Shown here piece by piece: positions 1-9,497 of a stretch of DNA of 41,989 nt (position 1 is its first letter; every line of letters starts with the position of its first letter). This stretch comes from JAAYGD01 sp964609995 (GTDB lineage Bacteria; Bacillota_I; Bacilli_A; RF39; UBA660): the NCBI GenBank assembly GCA_964609995.1, contig CAZSTI010000006.1, positions 1 to 41,989 on the forward strand. The letters run 5' to 3'. Made by a program: the position numbers and the translations under genes. Below the pieces are notes generated by a model. That model worked only from the letters and a program-made list of their open reading frames with translations, had not been told where the DNA came from and searched no databases.

Positions 1-174
1 TGCAGATATGCTTACCAACAAAAAGTAATAGGTGGTTCGGGAACATACACAAGCAACTATGTTTATAGTTCTTCATCAGAAGCTTGGAGTAAGTGTGTTC
101 CAATTTCTAGTAAATATGAATGTTCAAGTACACCTGTTAGAACAATTACATATACTTGCATCGAGTGGCAATAA
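1..174 (+). CDS. 3' end of an unrecognised protein, possibly secreted (partial)
   Basis: An open frame runs in from the left edge and stops at TAA 172-174, giving 57 residues. The fragment is rich in Ser, Thr and Tyr and has four Cys (residues 1, 37, 43 and 56 of the fragment) plus a Gly-Gly-Ser-Gly stretch. This looks more like an extracellular or phage-tail-like domain than a cytoplasmic enzyme, but no family is recognised. It is followed directly by a good terminator, which supports a real gene end here. The frame could be chance, but 57 codons without a stop in such AT-rich DNA, with richer base composition than the flanks, makes coding likely. Confidence 0.6.
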   Translation, partial: CRYAYQQKVIGGSGTYTSNYVYSSSSEAWSKCVPISSKYECSSTPVRTITYTCIEWQ

Positions 175-189
175 TTTATAATTAGTCAT

Positions 190-228
190 AAACTATTAAC
201 AATAAAAATTGTTAATAGTTTTGTTTTT
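190..228 (+). terminator. Rho-independent terminator
   Basis: A perfect 14-bp inverted repeat (190-203 with 208-221) closes an AAAA loop and is followed by a T-rich run. It ends the partial gene at the left edge. Confidence 0.85.
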
Positions 229-238
229 ATGTTATAAT
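209..238 (+). promoter_or_regulatory. Sigma-A-like promoter for the lipoprotein-cdaA-cdaR unit
   Basis: TATAAT at 233-238 with TTGTTA at 209-214, spacing 18. The -35 box lies inside the 3' arm of the preceding terminator. Transcription would begin near 244-246, so the ATG at 244 would be leaderless. This supports the downstream ATG at 262. Confidence 0.6.
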
Positions 239-261
239 GTTTTATGATAAAGAGGTATATT

Positions 262-957
262 ATGATAAAAAAACTTAGTATATCATTATTATTATTATTA
301 GTATTCTCTGGATGTACAGTAGATTATAATTTGGATATAAGTGAAGAGTTGCTTATAAATGAATCCATAAATGTAAGTGAAAAAACAATTGAAATAAATA
401 AGCAAGTATTAGATGAAGAATTCTTTATAGATTCATTAATAAATGATTATAAAAAAATTAATAATTATTCAAGTTATATATATGATAAAAGCATAGATAA
501 TAGTATTTCTTCGGTAACTGCAAGAAAAAATTATTTAGGAATTGAGGACTATAAAAATAGTAATGAAGTATATAAAATGTTGTTTAAAGCTTATACTATA
601 TCTAATCAAGGCAATGTATATACTTTTGCTTACAAAATTAATAACATTAAAGACACTATACTATTCAGAGAAGATGAATTGTATGATAGTATAGTTAATA
701 ATATTAACTTTAATATAACATTACCATTTAAAGTATTAGAAGAAAATTCTGATTCTAAGGATGAAAAACAAAATAAATATATTTGGAACATAAACAAAGA
801 AAAAGAATTAAAAGATATAGTAATAGTTTTTGATATTGGTAAAGAACCCTTGAATAATGAAACTATTGGAGTTTATGTTATAGTGGGATTATTTATATTA
901 ATTGTTGGAGTTATTATATTTGGAGTCTACAGGTATAGAAGGTTTAATAAAATCTAG
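262..957 (+). CDS. Lipoprotein with C-terminal membrane anchor, function unknown
   Basis: A 231-residue protein. The ATG at 262 is preferred over the in-frame ATG at 244 because AGAGG (251-255) sits just upstream of it and the promoter would start transcription at about 244. The N-terminus has a short positive region, a Leu-rich core and a lipobox ending VFSGC, which puts the lipidated Cys at residue 18, so Lgt (encoded further along) would be its modifying enzyme. The middle is an extracellular domain of about 170 residues. A single hydrophobic segment near residues 200-222 is followed by a basic YRYRR tail. The layout recalls LppM-type lipoproteins, but this is only a resemblance. The gene's stop codon overlaps the ribosome site of cdaA, so the two are probably co-transcribed. 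Confidence 0.75.
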   Translation: MIKKLSISLLLLLVFSGCTVDYNLDISEELLINESINVSEKTIEINKQVLDEEFFIDSLINDYKKINNYSSYIYDKSIDNSISSVTARKNYLGIEDYKNSNEVYKMLFKAYTISNQGNVYTFAYKINNIKDTILFREDELYDSIVNNINFNITLPFKVLEENSDSKDEKQNKYIWNINKEKELKDIVIVFDIGKEPLNNETIGVYVIVGLFILIVGVIIFGVYRYRRFNKI

Positions 958-965
958 GAGGGAAA

Positions 966-1781
966 ATGACTTTAGAATTAGTTTGGACAATTGCAAAAAA
1001 AGTAATTGATATTATATTAGTTTGGTTTGTTTTTTATTTTATTTTAAAAAATATTAGAAATAATGTTAAGATGTCATTATTATTTAAAGGCATAGTAATA
1101 TTACTACTTATTAAAATATTGGGTGATACTTTAGGGTTGGTTACAATTGGTTTAATATTTGAGTATTTAATTATGTGGGGACCTTTAGCACTTGTTATAG
1201 TGTTTCAACCCGAAATAAGAGGAGCATTAGAACAAATAGGAAGAACTCAATTACTTGGAAGACACAAAACATTAACTATTGGTGAACGAGAAGAATTGGT
1301 CTTTGAAGTAATTCAAGCTGTTGAATATTTAAAAAAGGCTAGAATTGGAGCACTAATTGTTATTGAAAGAGATGTTAGTTTAAGAGATTATATTGAAAGA
1401 TCAAAAAAAATATATGCTAGAATTTCTAGCGAATTATTAATTTCAATCTTTTTTCCTAATAATCCCTTACATGATGGCGGAGTAATTATTCAAGGTGACA
1501 AAATTTCTTCAGCCGGAGCAGTTTTCCCAACTAGTATAGATATGAGAATAGGAAAAAGATTGGGAACTAGGCATAGAGCCGCTTTAGGCATAAGTGAAGA
1601 ATCTGATGCTATAGCATTAATTGTATCAGAAGAAACAGGAAGAATATCAATTGCTATAAATGGTGAATTAAATTATAATTTAACTATAGAAGAAACAAAA
1701 GAAATATTAATTGAAGAACTTCAACCAAAAACTGAAGATTTTGAAGAAGTTGAGACAATTGATGAAGGAGAAAAAGAATGA
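966..1781 (+). CDS. cdaA: Membrane diadenylate cyclase CdaA (c-di-AMP synthase)
   Basis: A 271-residue protein that should condense two ATP into c-di-AMP, the essential second messenger for potassium and turgor control in Gram-positive bacteria. Three hydrophobic segments fill roughly residues 10-80. The DAC domain follows, with the active-site signature at D170-G171-G172 and the second motif GTRHR at 200-204, then a SEETG stretch. The usual first motif is DGA; here Ala is replaced by Gly. The ribosome site AGGAGGG (956-962) is strong. The gene overlaps cdaR by four bases (ATGA), matching the known CdaA-CdaR pairing in which the partner regulates the cyclase. The acidic C-terminal tail is normal for the family. 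Confidence 0.93.
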   Translation: MTLELVWTIAKKVIDIILVWFVFYFILKNIRNNVKMSLLFKGIVILLLIKILGDTLGLVTIGLIFEYLIMWGPLALVIVFQPEIRGALEQIGRTQLLGRHKTLTIGEREELVFEVIQAVEYLKKARIGALIVIERDVSLRDYIERSKKIYARISSELLISIFFPNNPLHDGGVIIQGDKISSAGAVFPTSIDMRIGKRLGTRHRAALGISEESDAIALIVSEETGRISIAINGELNYNLTIEETKEILIEELQPKTEDFEEVETIDEGEKE

Positions 1782-3121
1782 TAAATATTAAGCATTTATT
1801 AAAATTAATATATAAGTTTTTTGATAAAATTCTTTTTACTCCAGTTACAAAGATTTCTGTTTCTGTTGCCGATTTTGTTAGAAACAAACTAAAAGGGTTC
1901 GAAAAAACATTTACTAAAAAAAGTAGTTTGGTTTTGATTTCATTATTTTTATCTTTATTGGTGTTTTTCTTTATTGATACAAAGTCATTAACGCTTGCGG
2001 AAACCACTGCTGAGGTCATATATGGACAATCTGTAAAAACTATATATAATGAGGAAGCATATGTAATTGAAGGTCTTCCAGAAACCGTAGATATTACCTT
2101 AATTGGTAGAAAATCCGATTTATATTTAGCAAAACAATTACCCACTCATGATGTATCAATAGATTTAAAGGATTTAAAACCGGGATCTCATAAGGTAACA
2201 TTAAAATATAAAGGGGCAATAGATAGTATTAATTACAAATTAGATCCATCTATTGCGTCTGTAGTTATTTATACAAAGATATCTGAAGTAAGATCTATAG
2301 ATGTTGATGTAGTAAATCAAGATAAATTAAATTCAAGACTTGTAATAAGTGAAATAAAATTAGATAGAGAAGAAGTAATAATAAAAGACGCTGAACATAA
2401 ATTAAAAGAAGTTGCAAATATTAAAGCTTTAGTGGATATAAACAATTTGACAAATCCCGATGTGGGAACTCTTGAATTAACCGATATTCCTTTAGTAGCA
2501 TATGATAACAAAGGAAATATTGTAGAAACTGAAACTGTTCCTTCAAAGGTAACTGCTAAAATTACTATTACTTCTCCTAGTAAAGTAGTTCCTATAAAAT
2601 TAATCCCAAAAGGTAATGTAGCATTTGGAAAAGCCATAAATACAATTACTAGTGATATTAATGAGGTTACTATATATGGAGAACAAAGTATAATAGATGC
2701 CATAACTTCTATTCCAATAAATGTTAACATTGACAAATTAGATGCGAACAAAAATATTACAACTACAATTGATAAGCCTGTCGGAGTTAAATACATTAGC
2801 AAAAATAGTACTGTTGTATCTGTAACTATTGGTGAAGAAGTAAGCAAAGAAATGGAAGGAATAAAAATTAATATAAATGGATTATCAGATAAATTTAATG
2901 CATTTGCTGTTAGCAAAGAGGATTCGGAAATAACTATTGTATTAAAAGGTGTAGATAGTGTAATAGATAGTTTGGATTCCACTTCTATAAAAGCAATGGT
3001 TGATTTAACTGGTTATGTAGTAGGGGTTCACGAAATACCTATAGTTGTTGAAGGATCAGATTTAAGGGCAACATATACACCAAAAGTTAAAACTGTAAAA
3101 ATAGAAATAAAGAACAAATAA
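1778..3121 (+). CDS. cdaR: CdaR, YbbR-domain regulator of CdaA
   Basis: A 447-residue protein with a basic N-terminus, one hydrophobic segment near residues 50-67, and a long extracellular part made of about four YbbR-type beta repeats (recurring VDITLIGRKSDL-like and VTIYGEQSIIDAI-like strands). YbbR/CdaR proteins bind CdaA in the membrane and modulate its activity. The start overlaps the cdaA stop, so translation is probably coupled. In Bacillus and most relatives glmM comes next; here a terminator and uvrB follow, so the usual cdaA-cdaR-glmM operon is broken. Confidence 0.9.
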   Translation: MINIKHLLKLIYKFFDKILFTPVTKISVSVADFVRNKLKGFEKTFTKKSSLVLISLFLSLLVFFFIDTKSLTLAETTAEVIYGQSVKTIYNEEAYVIEGLPETVDITLIGRKSDLYLAKQLPTHDVSIDLKDLKPGSHKVTLKYKGAIDSINYKLDPSIASVVIYTKISEVRSIDVDVVNQDKLNSRLVISEIKLDREEVIIKDAEHKLKEVANIKALVDINNLTNPDVGTLELTDIPLVAYDNKGNIVETETVPSKVTAKITITSPSKVVPIKLIPKGNVAFGKAINTITSDINEVTIYGEQSIIDAITSIPINVNIDKLDANKNITTTIDKPVGVKYISKNSTVVSVTIGEEVSKEMEGIKININGLSDKFNAFAVSKEDSEITIVLKGVDSVIDSLDSTSIKAMVDLTGYVVGVHEIPIVVEGSDLRATYTPKVKTVKIEIKNK

Positions 3122-3140
3122 TATATAAATAAAGATAAAT

Positions 3141-3168
3141 AAGGAAACAAATTAGTTTCCTTGTTTTG
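3141..3168 (+). terminator. Terminator after cdaR
   Basis: An 8-bp inverted repeat AAGGAAAC/GTTTCCTT (3141-3148 with 3155-3162), loop AAATTA, followed by TGTTTTGTT. The T-run is interrupted by G, so termination may be incomplete. Confidence 0.7.
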
Positions 3169-3189
3169 TTAGAAAATAAATGATAAAAT
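3161..3189 (+). promoter_or_regulatory. Promoter for the uvrB-uvrA block
   Basis: TTGTTT (3161-3166) and TAAAAT (3184-3189) with 17-bp spacing. The -35 box uses the last stem bases and the T-tail of the cdaR terminator. Confidence 0.6.
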
Positions 3190-3234
3190 ATCTATTTGTA
3201 ACAAACTATATATTTATTGAAAGGAGTTTTGATT

Positions 3235-5187
3235 ATGTTTGAATTGGTATCTAGTTATAAACCTTCTGGTGACCAACCAAAAGCAATAGACAGTTTAGAA
3301 AAAGGCCTTAATGCAAATTTAAAACATCAAGTTCTTTTAGGAGCAACCGGAACAGGTAAAACTTTTACTATTGCAAATGTAATTAATAATATTAACAAAC
3401 CTACTTTGGTTCTTGCGCACAACAAGACACTTGCGGGTCAATTATATAGTGAATTTAAGGATTTGTTTCCAAATAATAGGGTAGAATATTTTGTATCATA
3501 TTATGATTATTATCAGCCGGAGGCATATGTTCCAAGTTCTGATACATATATTGAGAAAGATGCTTCAATTAATGATGAAATAGACCAATTGCGACACGGT
3601 GCCACATCTGCTTTGCTGGATAGAAGGGATGTAATTGTAGTATCGAGTGTTTCTTGTATATATGGTATTGGAGAAGTAGAAGAGTATAGAAATCATATGT
3701 TGATATTAAACAAGGGAGACAAAATTGAAAGAGATCAAGTATTATTAAAATTGATTGATATGCTTTATGAAAGAAATGATTTTGATTTTAAAAGAGGAAC
3801 GTTTAGAGCAAAAGGAGATGTATTAGAAATAATACCTAGTAATGAGAGAGCGCATGGAATAAGAATAGAATTTTTTGGTGATGAAATAGAAAAAATATCT
3901 GAATTTGAAGTGGTAACCGGTGTAATAATAAAAGATAAAAAAACAGTTAGTATATATCCTGCTAGTCACTTTGTAACGGATTCAGAAAAATTAAAAATAA
4001 GTATTCAAAGAATAAAAGAAGAATTATCAAAAAGATTAATTGAATTAAAAGAAAATAATAAGTTATTGGAATATCAAAGATTAGAGCAAAGAACAAATTA
4101 TGATATTGAGATGTTAACAGAAACGGGTTTTTGTAATGGTATAGAAAATTATTCAAGGCATTTAGCGTTAAGAGAGGAAGGGGAAATTCCAACAACATTA
4201 ATTGATTTTTTTCCAAAAGATTTTTTATTGGTTGTTGATGAATCACATGTTACTTTGCCTCAAGTAAGAGGAATGTTTAATGGAGATAGATCTAGAAAAC
4301 AAGTATTAGTAGATTATGGTTTTAGATTGCCTAGTGCTTTGGATAATAGACCACTAAGATTTGAAGAATTTACTAATAAGATAAATAAAGTAATATATGT
4401 GTCCGCAACTCCTGGAGATTACGAATTGGAACTTGTAAATAATAATGTAATAGAACAAATTATTAGACCTACCGGATTATTAGATCCAACAGTAGAAGTA
4501 AGAAAAAGCAAAAATCAAATTGATGATTTAATAAAAGAAATCAAAGATAGAGTTGAAAAAAATGAAAGAGTATTGATTACAACTCTAACAATTAAGATGT
4601 CTGAAGAACTAACTAATTATTTGAAGAATTTAAACATTAAAGTAGCTTATCTTCATAGTGAGGTTAAAACTTTAGAAAGAATAAAAATAATTAGAGATTT
4701 AAGAATTGGAACATTTGATGTTGTTGTTGGTATTAATTTATTAAGAGAAGGATTAGATATACCGGAGGTAAGTTTGGTTGCCATTTTAGACGCTGATAAA
4801 CAGGGTTTTTTGAGGAGTGAAAGAAGTTTAATACAAACCATAGGTAGATGCTCTAGAAACTCGAACGGACACGTTATAATGTATGCAGATGCCATAAGTG
4901 AAAGTATGGATAAAGCAATTAAAGAAACTAATAGAAGAAGAGAGATTCAATATCGATATAACAAAGATAATAATATAGAACCAAAAACTATAATTAAAGA
5001 AATTAGAGAATTAATAAGCAACGAAGAATTAATTGATGATAATAGATTAGTGGATAAAAAGAAAAAAGAAACAATAATTAAAGAAATTGAAAGAGAAATG
5101 TTAAAAGCTGCTAAAAATTTAGATTTCGAAAAAGCAACAGAATTAAGAGATATATTATTTGAAATGAAAATAAAAAATAGTAGGTAA
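3235..5187 (+). CDS. uvrB: Excinuclease ABC subunit B
   Basis: A 650-residue helicase-like subunit of nucleotide excision repair, which receives damaged DNA from UvrA and recruits UvrC. The start is the ATG at 3235, behind AAAGGAG (3220-3226); an in-frame TTG at 3217 lies upstream of that site and is rejected. Visible features are the family N-terminus ending SGDQPKAI, Walker A GATGTGKT at residues 36-43, the Tyr-rich beta-hairpin around YYDYYQPEAY, the DESH box followed by the QVRGMFNGDRSRK stretch, helicase motif VI around QTIGRCSRN, and a C-terminal UVR domain (LDFEKATELRD) that contacts UvrC. Length is normal. uvrA lies two genes downstream; uvrC is not in the window. Confidence 0.97.
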   Translation: MFELVSSYKPSGDQPKAIDSLEKGLNANLKHQVLLGATGTGKTFTIANVINNINKPTLVLAHNKTLAGQLYSEFKDLFPNNRVEYFVSYYDYYQPEAYVPSSDTYIEKDASINDEIDQLRHGATSALLDRRDVIVVSSVSCIYGIGEVEEYRNHMLILNKGDKIERDQVLLKLIDMLYERNDFDFKRGTFRAKGDVLEIIPSNERAHGIRIEFFGDEIEKISEFEVVTGVIIKDKKTVSIYPASHFVTDSEKLKISIQRIKEELSKRLIELKENNKLLEYQRLEQRTNYDIEMLTETGFCNGIENYSRHLALREEGEIPTTLIDFFPKDFLLVVDESHVTLPQVRGMFNGDRSRKQVLVDYGFRLPSALDNRPLRFEEFTNKINKVIYVSATPGDYELELVNNNVIEQIIRPTGLLDPTVEVRKSKNQIDDLIKEIKDRVEKNERVLITTLTIKMSEELTNYLKNLNIKVAYLHSEVKTLERIKIIRDLRIGTFDVVVGINLLREGLDIPEVSLVAILDADKQGFLRSERSLIQTIGRCSRNSNGHVIMYADAISESMDKAIKETNRRREIQYRYNKDNNIEPKTIIKEIRELISNEELIDDNRLVDKKKKETIIKEIEREMLKAAKNLDFEKATELRDILFEMKIKNSR

Positions 5188-5189
5188 TT

Positions 5190-5801
5190 ATGAAAAGGTT
5201 AAATGAAAATAATATAAATATAATAATAGATGAAATAAAAAAAGGAAATCTAGTAATAATACCTACTGATACAATTTATGGAATAGCTTGTGATGCTCTT
5301 AATAATGAAGCCATTAACAAAATATATAAAATAAAAAAAAGAGATAGTAAAAAGCCATTAGCTATAAATTTAAATAAAAAAAAAGATATTATTAAATATG
5401 CTTATATTACAAATAAATTAGAAAAAGAAATAATAAAAAAATTAATGCCTGGTCCAATTACATTATTATTAAAGAAAAGGCAATCATCAATAGATTTAAT
5501 TACAAAAGATTCAGAATATATTGGAATAAAAATACCAAACAATAAAATAGTAAAAAAAATAATAAATGAAATAAATTCCCCACTTGTACTTACGAGTGTA
5601 AATGTTTCGGGAGAAAAACCTATTAATAATTTAAATGAACTAAGTCATGAATTGTCTAATAAAATAAGATATGCAATAGATATTGGAACAATTGAAAAAG
5701 GCATTGAATCCACAATATTAAAATCAAATAAAAGCAATATAGAAGTATTAAGAGAAGGAAAAATAACCAAAGAACAAATAGAAGATATTTTATCTAGATA
5801 A
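5190..5801 (+). CDS. tsaC: L-threonylcarbamoyl-AMP synthase (YrdC/Sua5 family)
   Basis: A 203-residue single-domain protein that should make threonylcarbamoyl-AMP from Thr, bicarbonate and ATP for the t6A modification at position 37 of ANN-reading tRNAs. Family marks are PTDTIYGIACDA near the N-terminus, the KRDSKKPLAIN block, MPGPITLLL and SVNVSGEKP. The C-terminal Sua5 domain of longer homologues is absent, so this is the short form. The gene starts two bases after the uvrB stop with only a weak ribosome site, so it is probably translated by coupling. Its place between uvrB and uvrA has no obvious functional meaning. Confidence 0.9.
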   Translation: MKRLNENNINIIIDEIKKGNLVIIPTDTIYGIACDALNNEAINKIYKIKKRDSKKPLAINLNKKKDIIKYAYITNKLEKEIIKKLMPGPITLLLKKRQSSIDLITKDSEYIGIKIPNNKIVKKIINEINSPLVLTSVNVSGEKPINNLNELSHELSNKIRYAIDIGTIEKGIESTILKSNKSNIEVLREGKITKEQIEDILSR

Positions 5802-5811
5802 GAGGAATAAT

Positions 5812-8634
5812 ATGGAAAAAATAATAATAAAAGGTGCGAGAGAAAATAATTTAAAAAATATAGATATAGATATTCCTAGAAATAAACTTGTTGTAATGAC
5901 TGGAGTATCCGGAAGTGGAAAAAGTTCACTTGCTTTTGATACTATTTATGCGGAAGGACAAAGAAGATATGTTGAAAGCTTAAGTTCTTATGCTAGACAA
6001 TTTTTAGGAGTATCTGACAAACCTGATGTGGATTCAATTGAAGGATTAAGCCCCGCTATTAGTATTGATCAAAAGACTACAAATAATAACCCTAGAAGTA
6101 CAGTTGGTACTGTTACTGAAATATATGATTATTTAAGATTATTATATTCTAGATTGGGAATACCTTATTGCCCAACACATAAAGTACCGATTGTAAGACA
6201 AAGTATTGAAGAAATGGTAAACAAAATATTAACATATGAAAATGGAACAAAATTAATGGTAATTTCTCCAATCGTAAGAGGAGAAAAAGGTACACATAAA
6301 GATTTACTTGATAATTTAAGAAAAGAAGGATTTACTAGAGTTAGAATAAACGGAGAGCAAAAAGATTTAAGTGAAGAAATTATATTAGAAAAAAACATAA
6401 GAAGTAATATTGATGTAGTTATAGATAGACTAATTATCAAAGAAGATATAAGGAGTAGATTATTTGAAGCTATAGAAATATCTTCAAAATTATCAAAAGG
6501 AAAAGTATTAATAGATATAATTGGTGACAAAGAATTATTAATGAGCGAAAATTTTGCTTGTCCTCATTGTGATTTTAGCATAGAAGAATTAGAACCTAGA
6601 ATATTTTCTTTTAATTCTCCTTATGGAGCATGTAACGAATGTAAAGGATTAGGAGTTAAATTAAAAATTAATGAAGATTTAATAATTCCAGATAAAGAAA
6701 AGAGTATAAATAATGGTGCTATTGTGCCTCTTGCTAATATGGATGATTTCAATATTTATATAAAAATGTTAGAAATAGTGTGTAAACATTATAATATAGA
6801 TATGAATAAAAAGATTAAAGATTTATCTAGAAAAGAATTGGATCTTATTTTATATGGTACAGATGAGAAAATAGAATTTAATTTTTCAACTAGAAGTGGA
6901 AATAGAATTAATAAAATTGAAAAATATGAAGGAATAAGTAATAATTTGGAAAGAAGATATATGGAAACCACAAGCGAATTCATAAGAATGTGGTTAGAAT
7001 CATATATGACTGAGCTAACTTGCGAAGTTTGCCATGGTGCGAGGTTAATGGAATCCTCTTTAAATATTTATGTAAGTAACAAAAATATATATGAATTGTC
7101 TAATTTAAGTATTGATAAAATATTTGATTTTTTTGAATTAATTAAATTATCTAAAGAGGAAATGGAAATATCTCAAATATTAATAAAAGAAATTAAAGAT
7201 AGATTGAAATTTTTGTTAAATGTGGGATTAAATTACTTAAATTTAAATAGAAGCTCCGGATCATTAAGCGGTGGAGAAGCTCAAAGAATAAGGTTAGCAA
7301 CTCAAATAGGCTCAAGACTTTCTGGTATGATTTATGTTTTAGATGAACCAAGTATTGGTCTTCATCAAAGAGATAATCAAAAGTTAATTAACTCATTATT
7401 TGAAATGAGAGATTTAGGTAATACATTAATAGTGGTTGAGCATGACGAGGAAACAATGATGCAAGCAGATTATTTAATTGATATTGGACCTAAAGCGGGT
7501 ATAGAGGGTGGTTATGTTGTTGCGAAGGGAACTCCTCAAGAAGTTATGCAAAACGAAAATAGTATAACAGGACGATATTTATGTGGTAAGGAAAAAATTG
7601 ATATTCCGAAAACAAGAAGAAAAGGAAACGGAAAATTTATTGAGTTAAAAGGATGTACTCATAACAATTTAAAAAACATATCTGTTAAATTTCCTTTAAA
7701 TAAATTAATATGTGTAACTGGAGTATCTGGTTCCGGAAAAAGTTCTCTAATTAATGAAACTTTATTTAAAATAATATCCAAAAAATTATATTCAAGTAAA
7801 ATAAATCCAGGTAATTATAAAAGTCTAAAAGGACTTGATAATATTGATAAGGTAATAGAGATATCTCAAGATCCAATTGGAAGGACGCCAAGAAGTAATC
7901 CCGCTACTTATACGGGAGTATTTGACGATATAAGAAGCGTTTTTGAAAGCACAAAAGAAGCTAAAATAAGAGGTTATAATAAAGGTAGATTCTCTTTTAA
8001 TATTAAAGGAGGAAGATGTGAAGCTTGTTATGGAGATGGAGTTAAGAAAATAGAAATGCATTTCCTAGCGGATGTATATGTTCCTTGTGAAATATGTGGG
8101 GGAACTAGATACAATAAAGAAACTTTAGAGATTAAATTTAAAAATAAATCAATTTCTGATGTATTACATATGACAGTTGATGAAGCGCTTCCTTTTTTTG
8201 AAAATATTCCTAAAATAAAAAACAAATTGGATATGATTTCTAAAGTTGGACTGGGATATGTTAAACTTGGACAAAGCGCAACTACATTAAGTGGGGGAGA
8301 AGCTAGTAGAGTTAAACTGGCTAAAGAATTACAAAAAAGGCCAACAGGAAAAAGTTTGTTTATTCTTGATGAACCCACGACCGGATTACACGTAGATGAT
8401 ATAAAAAAATTACTTGTAATATTAGATAAAATAGTGGATAATGGTGATACCGTTATAGTTATAGAACATAATTTGGATGTAATAAAAGTATCTGATCACA
8501 TAATAGACTTAGGACCTGAAGGTGGAGATTTTGGTGGTGAAATTATTGCAGAAGGAACTCCCGAAGAAATTATAAAAGTTAAGAATTCATATACGGGTGA
8601 ATATCTAAAAAAAGTGTTAAATATTAGGAATTAA
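5812..8634 (+). CDS. uvrA: Excinuclease ABC subunit A
   Basis: A 940-residue damage-recognition ATPase of nucleotide excision repair with two ABC modules. Module one has Walker A GVSGSGKSS near residue 30, a zinc site (CPHC ... CNEC) around residues 250-280, and signature SGGEAQR near 487. Module two has Walker A GVSGSGKSS near residue 640, a second zinc site (CEAC ... CEIC) around 740-765, and signature SGGEASR near 830. Both Walker B segments (VLDEPSIGLH and ILDEPTTGLH) are intact. Length matches the family. The ribosome site AGAGG is 10 bases after the tsaC stop, so this gene is in the same operon as uvrB. Confidence 0.97.
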   Translation: MEKIIIKGARENNLKNIDIDIPRNKLVVMTGVSGSGKSSLAFDTIYAEGQRRYVESLSSYARQFLGVSDKPDVDSIEGLSPAISIDQKTTNNNPRSTVGTVTEIYDYLRLLYSRLGIPYCPTHKVPIVRQSIEEMVNKILTYENGTKLMVISPIVRGEKGTHKDLLDNLRKEGFTRVRINGEQKDLSEEIILEKNIRSNIDVVIDRLIIKEDIRSRLFEAIEISSKLSKGKVLIDIIGDKELLMSENFACPHCDFSIEELEPRIFSFNSPYGACNECKGLGVKLKINEDLIIPDKEKSINNGAIVPLANMDDFNIYIKMLEIVCKHYNIDMNKKIKDLSRKELDLILYGTDEKIEFNFSTRSGNRINKIEKYEGISNNLERRYMETTSEFIRMWLESYMTELTCEVCHGARLMESSLNIYVSNKNIYELSNLSIDKIFDFFELIKLSKEEMEISQILIKEIKDRLKFLLNVGLNYLNLNRSSGSLSGGEAQRIRLATQIGSRLSGMIYVLDEPSIGLHQRDNQKLINSLFEMRDLGNTLIVVEHDEETMMQADYLIDIGPKAGIEGGYVVAKGTPQEVMQNENSITGRYLCGKEKIDIPKTRRKGNGKFIELKGCTHNNLKNISVKFPLNKLICVTGVSGSGKSSLINETLFKIISKKLYSSKINPGNYKSLKGLDNIDKVIEISQDPIGRTPRSNPATYTGVFDDIRSVFESTKEAKIRGYNKGRFSFNIKGGRCEACYGDGVKKIEMHFLADVYVPCEICGGTRYNKETLEIKFKNKSISDVLHMTVDEALPFFENIPKIKNKLDMISKVGLGYVKLGQSATTLSGGEASRVKLAKELQKRPTGKSLFILDEPTTGLHVDDIKKLLVILDKIVDNGDTVIVIEHNLDVIKVSDHIIDLGPEGGDFGGEIIAEGTPEEIIKVKNSYTGEYLKKVLNIRN

Positions 8635-8657
8635 CTTTATTCGTAAAAAATTAGTAG

Positions 8658-8663
8658 TATAAT
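8658..8663 (+). promoter_or_regulatory. Possible -10 box upstream of lgt
   Basis: A consensus TATAAT 15 bases before the lgt start codon, close to its GGAGG ribosome site. No good -35 box is seen (best is CTTTAT at 8635-8640, spacing 17). It may be chance in AT-rich DNA. Confidence 0.35.
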
Positions 8664-8678
8664 AAATATGGAGGCAAA

Positions 8679-9497
8679 ATGAATAGTGTATTAATAAATT
8701 TGGGATTTATTCAAATAACATATTATGCGGTTATAATTCTAATTGCAATTATATTTTCTTATTTTGTAATAACAATAGAAGCAAAAAAATATAATTATGA
8801 CAAAGAATTTTTAGGTAATTTGTTATTTTGGACTGTATTATTTGGAATAGTAGGAGCTAGAGTATACTATTGTTTATTTAATTGGGATTATTATGCGGCT
8901 AATCCGTCAGAAATATATAAAATATGGAATGGTGGTTTAGCAATACATGGTGGTATAATTTTTGGAATAATATTTGCGTCTATATATTCTTTAAAGTACA
9001 AAGGTAACATATTAAAATTGCTTGATATATTAGGAGTGGGTCTTATATTAGGTCAAGCAATAGGTAGATGGGGTAATTTTTTCAATTCTGAAGCTCATGG
9101 TGGAGAAACAACAAGATTAGCGTTAGAAAAAATGCTGTTAATTCCAAAATTTGTAATAGATGGAATGAAAATAGATGGAACATATTATCAACCGACTTTT
9201 TATTACGAATTTTTATGGTGTTTATTAGGATTCATTGTATTAATACTAATTAGAAAATTTTATAAATATTTAAAAGTAGGTCAATTAACTTCTTTATATT
9301 TTATATGGTACGGAATAGGAAGATTCTTTATTGAAGGAATGCGTACTGATAGTTTGATGTATGGTGACATTAGGGTTGCACAAGTGGTATCTTTATTATT
9401 AGTATTTATAGGAACCAGTGTATTTGTGTATAAACTATTTTCAAATAGATTTTCTAATCTTTATGTAGAGGAGTATTCTAATGAAATCAAGTTTTGA
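8679..9497 (+). CDS. lgt: Phosphatidylglycerol-prolipoprotein diacylglyceryl transferase
   Basis: A 272-residue membrane enzyme that moves diacylglycerol from phosphatidylglycerol to the lipobox Cys of prolipoproteins. About seven hydrophobic segments are visible. The Lgt signature GRWGNFFNSEAHGG is intact near residue 130, and the upstream AIHGG motif near residue 88 is present. A likely client, the lipoprotein at 262, is in the same window. The GGAGG ribosome site is clear. The last 17 bases overlap the start of the flavoprotein gene, in a different frame. Confidence 0.95.
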   Translation: MNSVLINLGFIQITYYAVIILIAIIFSYFVITIEAKKYNYDKEFLGNLLFWTVLFGIVGARVYYCLFNWDYYAANPSEIYKIWNGGLAIHGGIIFGIIFASIYSLKYKGNILKLLDILGVGLILGQAIGRWGNFFNSEAHGGETTRLALEKMLLIPKFVIDGMKIDGTYYQPTFYYEFLWCLLGFIVLILIRKFYKYLKVGQLTSLYFIWYGIGRFFIEGMRTDSLMYGDIRVAQVVSLLLVFIGTSVFVYKLFSNRFSNLYVEEYSNEIKF

